Shown here: positions 6,926 to 11,682 of the stretch, in pieces
How the letters are laid out: every line of letters starts with the position of its first letter
How positions within the stretch are numbered: the stretch's first letter is position 1
Assembly: GCA_913009915.1 (NCBI GenBank)
Contig: CAJVYZ010000032.1
Coordinates: forward strand, 1-11,682
Source of the DNA: an uncultured Gemmatimonadota bacterium
GTDB taxonomy: Bacteria > Gemmatimonadota > Gemmatimonadetes > Gemmatimonadales > GWC2-71-9
DNA length: 11,682 bases
Direction of reading: 5' to 3'
Notes under the pieces: model-generated
The model's database searches: none
What the model saw: only the letters and a program-made list of their open reading frames with translations
What the model was told of the DNA's origin: nothing
Made by a program: the position numbers and the translations under genes

Positions 6926-6984
6926 GGCCCCGAGCGGGGGGCGTACGCGGGGGCCGCCTGGGCCACCCGCCAACATGTTGCTTT

Positions 6985-6992
6985 GAGGAGGT
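6985..6992 (+). promoter_or_regulatory. Strong Shine-Dalgarno site of exbB
   Basis: GAGGAGGT lies 8 nt before ATG 7001 and decides that start over an in-frame TTG at 6983, which overlaps the ribosome binding site itself. Confidence 0.8.
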
Positions 6993-7000
6993 CGAGTACT

Positions 7001-7753
7001 ATGGGTGTTGATATGCTGGCGTTGTGGGGCCACTCCGGTCCCTTCGCGAAGGGCATCGTGATCGTTCTGATCTTCATGTCGCTGACGTCGCTGACGGTGG
7101 CCATCCAGAAGTTGATTCAGTTCATGACCGCTTCGGCAGCGACTCGGAAATTTGCGCCCAAGTTCTCGCGAGCGGTGCAGGAAGAGAACCTCGAAGAGGC
7201 CATCACCCTGGCCGAGAAGTTCCCCAAGAGCCACGTGGCCAAGGTACTCGGAGGTGCCCTGGCGGAAGTGAAGCCACTGCTCCGGGATCGGGCGACGATC
7301 ACCTCGGCCGACATCAACTCCTCCGAGCGGGCCATCGAGCGGCAGATGATGATCGTGCTGTCGCAATTCAAGCGGGGCACGCCCCTACTGGCCACGGTCG
7401 GCGCCACTGCGCCGTTCGTCGGTCTGCTGGGAACGACGATGGGTATCGTGACCTCGTTTACCGCCATGGCCGCCTCCGGCGCCTCCGGCGGTCTGTCAGG
7501 CGTTTCCGCCGGTATCTCCGAGGCACTGATCGCCACCGCCATCGGTCTCATCGTGGCCATTCCGGCGGTGTGGTTCTACAACTACTTCACCACCAAGATC
7601 GAATACCTCACGGTTGAGATGACCTACACGTCCCAGGAGCTGATCGACTATCTGATCAAGAGCGTCGGCAGCGAATTCGGACGGTCGATCTTCACCAAGG
7701 AATTCCAGGCAACCAAAAAGGCGGCGACCGGCAGTGGCCAAATCAGCCCATAG
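7001..7753 (+). CDS. exbB: MotA/TolQ/ExbB-family proton channel protein
   Basis: A 250-aa inner-membrane subunit of the proton channel that energises TonB. TM1 is at ~17-37, followed by the long cytoplasmic segment typical of ExbB/TolQ (~40-125). The conserved channel region is RGTPLLATVGATAPFVGLLGTTMGIVTSF (~125-153), carrying TM2 and the GLLGT motif. After a Gly/Ala/Ser-rich turn comes ISEALIATAIGLIVAIPAVWFYNYF (~172-196) as TM3. A cytoplasmic tail of about 54 residues follows. Length and motifs match ExbB/TolQ. ExbB rather than TolQ is preferred because TonB-type and ExbD proteins flank it and no pal or tolB is present, but sequence alone does not rule out a Tol-like system. The first exbD begins 20 nt before its stop, implying translational coupling. 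Confidence 0.95.
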   Translation: MGVDMLALWGHSGPFAKGIVIVLIFMSLTSLTVAIQKLIQFMTASAATRKFAPKFSRAVQEENLEEAITLAEKFPKSHVAKVLGGALAEVKPLLRDRATITSADINSSERAIERQMMIVLSQFKRGTPLLATVGATAPFVGLLGTTMGIVTSFTAMAASGASGGLSGVSAGISEALIATAIGLIVAIPAVWFYNYFTTKIEYLTVEMTYTSQELIDYLIKSVGSEFGRSIFTKEFQATKKAATGSGQISP

Positions 7754-8189
7754 CGCTCATGACTTTGCCGGCCACACGTCGATAAGGTCCGAGCCCAACG
7801 TGGTGCCGATGATCGACATCATGTTGGTGCTCCTTATCATCTTCATGATCGTGACGCCCCTGATCGCCGCCGGTTTCCAGGCGACCATGCCCACGGGCAG
7901 GAACCTGGACCCGCGCCCGGAGGAGTCGAACGAGGTCGTTCTCGGCATCGATGCCCAAGGGAGGTACTACATCGATACCAGGTTGATAGACCCGGCCATC
8001 CTCGAGGATCACCTGCGGAGCGTGTACGCGGCTCGGACGGAGGACAAGATCCTCTACTTCAAGGCCGACCAGAACCTTCCCTACGGCAAGATCCAGGAGG
8101 CGGTCGAGATCGCGCGCAACGCAGGCGTGCGCGTCATGGCGGCGATCACCGAGAAGAACGCCTCGCTGTTCGAAGACGAGGAGAACTAA
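7734..8189 (+). CDS. exbD: ExbD/TolR-family biopolymer transport protein (ExbD1)
   Basis: A 151-aa single-pass protein that supplies the proton-path aspartate of the ExbB-ExbD motor. The cytoplasmic N-terminus (~1-24) ends in SEPNVVPMID. D28 in MIDIMLVLLIIFM corresponds to the essential TM aspartate of E. coli ExbD, and the TM is at ~25-45. The periplasmic domain (~60-145) shows the ExbD fold elements VVLGIDAQGRYYID, ILYFKADQNLPYGKIQEAVEIARNAGV and RVMAAI. The only suitable in-frame start is GTG 7734, which overlaps exbB by 20 nt. The ribosome binding site is poor (AAAAAGG about 12 nt upstream), which fits coupling to exbB translation. It is followed after 3 nt by a second exbD. Confidence 0.94.
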   Translation: MAKSAHSAHDFAGHTSIRSEPNVVPMIDIMLVLLIIFMIVTPLIAAGFQATMPTGRNLDPRPEESNEVVLGIDAQGRYYIDTRLIDPAILEDHLRSVYAARTEDKILYFKADQNLPYGKIQEAVEIARNAGVRVMAAITEKNASLFEDEEN

Positions 8190-8192
8190 GCC

Positions 8193-8609
8193 ATGGTCAT
8201 GTCAGCTGGAGCTCGCGCAGGCGAACTCAATCCGGAACCCAATGTCGTCCCCATGATCGATGTGCTGCTGGTGTTGCTGATCATCTTCATGATCTCGCAG
8301 CCGCTCAGCCGCATGGGCATCGACGTTCAGGTCCCCCCCAAGGAGGAGGCCTCGGCCAACGACGCCCCCTCCAACCAGATCGTGCTCGAATTGCTGGCCG
8401 ACGGCAGCTACGCCATCAACGCGCAGCCGGTGCCCTTCGACCAGCTCGATACCCAGATTCACGCGATCTACGACCCGCGGCCGGTCAAGTTGCTGTTCAT
8501 CAAGGCGGCCCCGACCCGGATCTACCAGGAGGTCATCGAGGCCATGGACGTCGCCCGGGGGGCCGGGGTGCAAGTCATCGGGTTCACTCCCAAGGGGCCC
8601 GAGGAGTAA
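8193..8609 (+). CDS. exbD: ExbD/TolR-family biopolymer transport protein (ExbD2)
   Basis: A 138-aa paralogue of the preceding gene with the same architecture. A short N-terminus is followed by PNVVPMIDVLLVLLIIFMI with D23 as the TM proton-carrying residue and a periplasmic domain containing QIVLELLADGSYAIN, LLFIKAAPTRIYQEVIEAMDVARGAGVQVIG and a short acidic tail. ATG 8193 is preceded by GAGGAG at 9 nt; a second ATG at 8199 is a possible alternative. The nucleotide sequences around the shared VVPMID/IIFMI stretch are visibly related to exbD1, but the periplasmic domains differ strongly. The two are therefore old paralogues rather than a recent duplication. Two ExbDs with one ExbB suggest a heteromeric ExbD dimer inside the ExbB pentamer (inference). 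Confidence 0.94.
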   Translation: MVMSAGARAGELNPEPNVVPMIDVLLVLLIIFMISQPLSRMGIDVQVPPKEEASANDAPSNQIVLELLADGSYAINAQPVPFDQLDTQIHAIYDPRPVKLLFIKAAPTRIYQEVIEAMDVARGAGVQVIGFTPKGPEE

Positions 8610-8619
8610 CGACCAGGCA

Positions 8620-8641
8620 CCGGCCGGGATACCCCGGCCGG
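8620..8641 (+). terminator. 9-bp GC hairpin after exbD2
   Basis: CCGGCCGGG and CCCGGCCGG pair perfectly around the 4-nt loop ATAC, starting 11 nt after the exbD2 stop. The stem is very stable but no T-tract follows, so it is either a hairpin acting with Rho, an mRNA 3'-end stabiliser or an attenuator rather than a textbook intrinsic terminator. Confidence 0.55.
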
Positions 8642-8727
8642 GCGTGTGCAGCACCGCCCGAGGTCCGTCGTCACCCAAGTGCGGCGGATGAGGGGCGTAC
8701 ATGAAACCGAGGGGAAGTACACCAACT

Positions 8728-8765
8728 CGGGCGCCGCGGGCCGGTTCAACGGTTCACGGCGCCCG
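8728..8765 (+). promoter_or_regulatory. 8-bp inverted repeat just upstream of the tonB2 -10 box
   Basis: CGGGCGCC (8728-8735) and GGCGCCCG (8758-8765) are perfect reverse complements, 22 nt apart. Between them lies a direct repeat GGTTCA (8743-8748, 8751-8756; 8-nt period). The block ends 5 nt before the TATATT box, the right place for an operator over the -35 region. In GC-rich DNA such a repeat can be chance. Confidence 0.35.
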
Positions 8766-8770
8766 CTGCG

Positions 8771-8776
8771 TATATT
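8771..8776 (+). promoter_or_regulatory. Candidate -10 box TATATT of tonB2
   Basis: TATATT is followed by only 9 nt before ATG 8786. With a transcription start 6-8 nt after the box, the leader would be about 2-3 nt, so the message would be nearly leaderless. This agrees with the absence of any Shine-Dalgarno sequence before this ATG. No good -35 hexamer at 17 nt is visible. Confidence 0.5.
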
Positions 8777-8785
8777 GGTAAAGCG

Positions 8786-9580
8786 ATGTCACCACAACGA
8801 GAGCCGTTCCCGATCGAGATGCCCCGGCAACGCCCGTCACGCTACGGGTTGTGGGTATCGTTTGGCCTTCACCTGGCGCTGGTTCTGTTGTTCATCCTCG
8901 GCGGCCGGTCGCTGGTCGTTACCACCCGAGGAGCGCCCAGCTTGTTTGCCGGTGGTGGCGGTGGTGGTGCCGGCGGCGGGAACGGACAGATTCGTTACGT
9001 AACGCTCGCGCCACCGCCTCCGCCGGCTCAGGCGCCATCCCAGGACAGGCCACCGGTCGAAGCGCCACGGGAGATTCCCCCGCCCGATCCCGAACCCGAG
9101 GAAGAGGAACCGGTTGAGGAAGAGGTGGTGGCCCAAGTGGATACAGCGGCGGCAGCCGATCCCGATACCCTGCTCGTCGCCGTGCTGGCCTTGGGTGAGG
9201 GCCTCGGTGAGGGCGAGGAGGGGCTCGGGCCCGGAAGCGGCGGTGGCTCGGGTGGTGGCGAGGGGGACGGCACCGGTACCGGGGTGGGTTCCGGCACTGG
9301 TCCCGGGTCCGGTGGTGGCGGACTGGAGCGCGATCCCGCACCGCGCCAGATCATCCTCCCCCCTGAGGTCACGGACAAGAACCTGCGGGGCACCTACGTC
9401 GTCGTGTTCTACGTCCGGCCCGACGGCCGGGTACTTCGGGTAGACATCGATCCAGAGCCGCATGATCGCAAGTACGCCAAGGAATTCCGCCGGAGGATGG
9501 AAGGGTATGTGTTTCGTCCGGCGCGCTCGGCCGAGGGTTCTCCGGTAGCCGGGGTCTTTAGGATCAAGGTGGGGCTGTAG
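8786..9580 (+). CDS. TonB-family protein with long Gly/Pro/Glu-rich linkers (TonB2)
   Basis: A 264-aa inner-membrane TonB-like protein. The basic cytoplasmic N-terminus (1-20) precedes a single TM, GLWVSFGLHLALVLLFILGG (21-40). The periplasmic linker then has four blocks: a Gly tract (56-67), a Pro tract (75-100), an acidic PEPEEEEPVEEEVV block (~101-116) and a long GlyGly/GlySer/GlyGlu tract (~137-180). The C-terminal domain (~187-264) has the TonB_C-like pattern: LPPEVTDKNLRGTYVVVFYV, RPDGRVLRVDID, then FRRRMEGYVFRPAR and a last strand. It is separated from exbD2 by 176 nt with a hairpin and its own candidate promoter, so it may be expressed independently of the TonB1-ExbBD operon while using the same motor. 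The linker codons are GC-rich like the neighbours and in frame throughout. The TonB family call rests mainly on architecture; the C-terminal domain is divergent. Confidence 0.85.
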   Translation: MSPQREPFPIEMPRQRPSRYGLWVSFGLHLALVLLFILGGRSLVVTTRGAPSLFAGGGGGGAGGGNGQIRYVTLAPPPPPAQAPSQDRPPVEAPREIPPPDPEPEEEEPVEEEVVAQVDTAAAADPDTLLVAVLALGEGLGEGEEGLGPGSGGGSGGGEGDGTGTGVGSGTGPGSGGGGLERDPAPRQIILPPEVTDKNLRGTYVVVFYVRPDGRVLRVDIDPEPHDRKYAKEFRRRMEGYVFRPARSAEGSPVAGVFRIKVGL

Positions 9581-9585
9581 ACAAG

Positions 9586-9656
9586 GGGCTAAGAGGGCTA
9601 AGACGGCTAAGAGGGCTAATACGTCTTTTCCCTCTTAGCCCTCTTAGCCCTCTTAG
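9586..9656. repeat. Inverted array of a 9-nt repeat between convergent genes; likely bidirectional terminator
   Basis: Four tandem copies of GGGCTAAGA or near variants (9586-9594, 9595-9603, 9604-9612, 9613-9621) are followed by three exact copies of CCCTCTTAG (9630-9638, 9639-9647, 9648-9656), the same unit in reverse. The arms 9589-9615 and 9630-9656 pair over 27 bp with one mismatch and a 14-nt loop. The array starts 5 nt after the tonB2 stop and ends exactly at the nhaC stop (TGA, 9659-9657), so it fills the convergent gap and can fold on either transcript. AAGACG (9600-9605) and CGTCTT (9622-9627) offer a competing smaller stem followed by TT. Confidence 0.8.
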
Positions 9657-11552
9657 TCACTCCACCCTCTTCCCCACATACCGCACCACCAGGACCAGCG
9701 CCGCGACTCCCACCGGCAGCGATATCCACGGCGACACGCCGTAGCCTGCCGGAATCGAGCCGACGACTCCGGCCAAGCCGGCCGCCACCAGGGCGTAGGG
9801 CATTTGGGTGCGCACGTGATCGACGTGGTCGCACCCCGAGGCCATCGAACTGAGAATGGTGGTGTCCGATATCGGTGAGCTGTGGTCGCCGAACAACGCT
9901 CCGCCCATGACTGCGGCGGTAACGGCCAGGAGGATACCCCAGCCGATGCCTGCTGCGGGGTCGGCCACGGCGCCCATCCGGAGCGCCAGCGGGATCGCCA
10001 GCGGAAACAGAATGGCCATGGTGCCCCACGAGCTGCCGATGGAGAGCGCCACCAGGCCCGCGATGACGAACACCGTGACCGGCAGCAGTTCAACCGGGAG
10101 CCGGTCCGATAGGACACTGGAAAGGAACGCTGCGGTACCCAGATCTTCGGTCACCGCCCCCAACGACCAGGCCAGGATGAGGATTATGATAGCCAGGATC
10201 ATGGTGCGGATGCCCGACAGCCACGCTTCGATGGTCGCCGACAGGGTCAGTTTCCGCCCACCCGCGGCCAGCAGGATGGCCGTCAGGCTGCCCAGCATCG
10301 CTCCCCACAGGAGCGGCACGAACGGATCCGCGGCGCCGAAGATCTTGGTCAGATCTCCGCGATCATCCAACGGGAGACTCGCCCGACCGGTCGAGATCAG
10401 TCCGGCGATCACCGTGACGACGACGACTCCGACCGGGAGTGCCGCCGCCCACCACCTGGATGTCACCCCCTCAGCCGGCTCGAGTTCGTTGTCGCCCATG
10501 GTCAATTGCGCCCCTGGACGACTCACACCGCCACCTGACCGGGCGCGGCGCTCGGCGGCCAGCATCGGGCCGAAGTCGCGCCCGCTCACTATCAGGATTG
10601 CCACCAGCAACAGCGCAAAGATCGGATAGAACAAGTAGGGGATCGAGCTCAGGAAGATGCCGAATGGCGAGACGGTAGCTTCCGCCGCCCCTTGGCCAAC
10701 CCCGATGGCGAGTCCGTCGGCGATGAGACTGATTTCGAACCCGACCCAGGTCGACACGAACACCATCGCCGAGACCGGCGCGGCGGTCGAGTCCACGATG
10801 TACGCCAGTTTCTCGCGGGATACCTTGAGACGGTCCGTCACTGGCCGCATGGTGTTGCCGACGATGAGGGTGTTGGAATAGTCGTCGAAGAAAATGGCCA
10901 GCCCGGCGAGCCATGCCGTCAGCTGGCCCCGCTTGGGAGTGGTGGCGAACGGCCTGACGGCGTCGACGATGGCTTTGGTGGCGCCCATCTTGGCCAGCAC
11001 GCCTACCATGCCCCCCAACAGCAACGAGAAGATGATGATGGCCGCGTGGTCGGCATCGGCCAATGCCTGGCGGGCGTACTTGCCCACGGTCATGAGGATG
11101 GCGCTGAGGGGGTTGTAGCCGACAAGGAACATGCACCCCAGCCACACTCCCACGAATAGACTGGTAACCACCTCTCGAAATATCAGTGCCAAGGCGATGG
11201 CGACCAGCGGCGGCAGGAGGGTGATCCAGCCCGGCAGCAGCGGTCCATCTACCGACGCCGCCGACCCTCCGGCCTCGACGGTAAGGGGGAGCTGGGCCGC
11301 GTCGGCCACCACTACGTCGTGGAACTCGACCGCTCCGAGGGGAACCAACGTGTCGCTCGCCAGCAGCGTACCGTCGGCCGCCCGTAAGGTCACGCCGGCG
11401 GAATCCAGTGACCCTGGTGCCCGGACCGTAATGGTGAATGGGACGTTGAGGAGCACCACCGGTGGGGCGTCGAGCTCGACCTCCTGCGCCTGAACGGCAG
11501 GGCCCACAGTCAGAAACCCCGCAAGCAGGAACGCGAAGAGGATCGAAGGCTT
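9657..11552 (-). CDS. nhaC: NhaC-family Na+/H+ antiporter with extracytoplasmic N-terminal domain (5' truncated by contig end)
   Basis: A multi-pass inner-membrane antiporter exchanging Na+ for H+, important for sodium and pH homeostasis. 631 residues are visible. Key family motifs include FFDDYSNTLIVGNTMRPVTD (about residues 221-240), REKLAYIVDSTAAPVSAM after it and, near the C-terminus, GDHSSPISDTTILSS followed by GCDHVDHVRTQMPYA. About a dozen hydrophobic segments lie between residues ~108 and 628. Unusually, the protein starts with a signal-peptide-like stretch (ILFAFLLAGFLTVGPAVQAQ, cleavage near AQA-Q) and about 80 residues of beta-rich, extracytoplasmic-looking sequence before the first carrier helix (GWITLLPPLVAIALALIF). 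The ORF can be read up to a GTG at 11567, but bases 11553-11567 are sequencing adapter, so the first five residues (MLFRS) are not biological. The true start is lost. It converges on tonB2. Confidence 0.92.
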   Translation of the reverse strand, partial: KPSILFAFLLAGFLTVGPAVQAQEVELDAPPVVLLNVPFTITVRAPGSLDSAGVTLRAADGTLLASDTLVPLGAVEFHDVVVADAAQLPLTVEAGGSAASVDGPLLPGWITLLPPLVAIALALIFREVVTSLFVGVWLGCMFLVGYNPLSAILMTVGKYARQALADADHAAIIIFSLLLGGMVGVLAKMGATKAIVDAVRPFATTPKRGQLTAWLAGLAIFFDDYSNTLIVGNTMRPVTDRLKVSREKLAYIVDSTAAPVSAMVFVSTWVGFEISLIADGLAIGVGQGAAEATVSPFGIFLSSIPYLFYPIFALLLVAILIVSGRDFGPMLAAERRARSGGGVSRPGAQLTMGDNELEPAEGVTSRWWAAALPVGVVVVTVIAGLISTGRASLPLDDRGDLTKIFGAADPFVPLLWGAMLGSLTAILLAAGGRKLTLSATIEAWLSGIRTMILAIIILILAWSLGAVTEDLGTAAFLSSVLSDRLPVELLPVTVFVIAGLVALSIGSSWGTMAILFPLAIPLALRMGAVADPAAGIGWGILLAVTAAVMGGALFGDHSSPISDTTILSSMASGCDHVDHVRTQMPYALVAAGLAGVVGSIPAGYGVSPWISLPVGVAALVLVVRYVGKRVE

Positions 11553-11618
11553 AGATCGGAAGAGCACACGTCTGAACTCCAGTCACACTGATATATCTCG
11601 TATGCCGTCTTCTGCTTG
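11553..11618 (+). other. Illumina TruSeq adapter with index (sequencing artefact)
   Basis: The stretch begins AGATCGGAAGAGCACACGTC, continues as the standard TruSeq indexed adapter, carries ACTGATAT (11587-11594) where the sample index sits, and ends with ATCTCGTATGCCGTCTTCTG plus CTTG, the P7 end. From memory of the kit sequences, ACTGATAT is TruSeq index 25. This is read-through of a short library insert that was not trimmed before assembly; it is not genomic. Confidence 0.98.
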
Positions 11619-11682
11619 AAAAAAAAAAAAAAAAAAGAAAAAGATATAGCACGCGACAATATGAGATCACACAACACGATAC
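11619..11682 (+). other. Poly-A and noise beyond the adapter (sequencing artefact)
   Basis: Eighteen A residues (11619-11636) are followed by AT-rich sequence unlike the rest of the window. This is what an Illumina read shows after running past the end of the P7 adapter. Nothing here should be annotated as biology. Confidence 0.93.

Noticed and set aside
9586..9656. CRISPR array or telomere
   Set aside because: The units are 9 nt, contiguous and inverted with no spacers; the position between convergent stops fits a terminator-like hairpin.
9586..9656. Textbook intrinsic terminator
   Set aside because: The large stem is not followed by a T-tract on either strand, so a termination role is inferred from position only.
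11619..11636. Poly-A tract as a genomic repeat or transcript tail
   Set aside because: It directly follows the P7 end of an adapter, the usual signature of reading past the library molecule.

Overview
The window looks like one end of a short-read assembly contig from a high-GC, diderm (outer-membrane-bearing) bacterium. Evidence for a diderm is a lipobox lipoprotein, a signal-peptide beta-barrel protein and TonB/ExbB/ExbD machinery. The set of one ExbB, two ExbDs and TonB proteins with glycine/proline/glutamate-rich linkers, plus TATATT-type -10 boxes close to start codons, would fit Gemmatimonadota or a related soil/sediment lineage. That placement is inference; no rRNA or marker gene is present to prove it. 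The contig begins inside a superoxide dismutase gene. At the right end genomic DNA stops at 11552 and is followed by an Illumina TruSeq adapter, a poly-A run and noise.

Layout on the + strand: (1) 1-1010, a truncated Mn-type superoxide dismutase and a peroxiredoxin 8 nt apart, an antioxidant pair. (2) 1097-1696, a secreted beta-barrel-like protein. (3) 1810-6024, a tight four-gene run: an NTF2-like lipoprotein, a soluble GAF/PAS histidine kinase, an OmpR-family response regulator and a second, membrane-bound HAMP histidine kinase. Junctions are a 3-nt gap, an ATGA overlap and a 1-nt gap. (4) 6025-6232, a regulatory gap with a TATATT box and a Pho-box-like direct repeat. (5) 6233-8609, tonB-like, exbB, exbD and exbD, an inner-membrane energy-transduction module. 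(6) 8620-8785, a hairpin, an inverted repeat and a promoter with almost no leader. (7) 8786-9580, a second TonB-like protein with long low-complexity linkers.

On the - strand, 11552-9657 encodes an NhaC-family Na+/H+ antiporter with an extra signal peptide and extracytoplasmic domain. Its true start is lost at the contig end. The convergent tonB2 and nhaC genes are separated by a large inverted array of a 9-nt repeat that can fold into a 27-bp stem.

Working picture (inference): the lipoprotein/two-kinase/one-regulator operon integrates a periplasmic and a cytoplasmic signal. The regulator may act on the direct-repeat operator in front of the adjacent TonB-ExbBD operon, which would power outer-membrane uptake. 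No mobile element, CRISPR array, tRNA or rRNA was seen.
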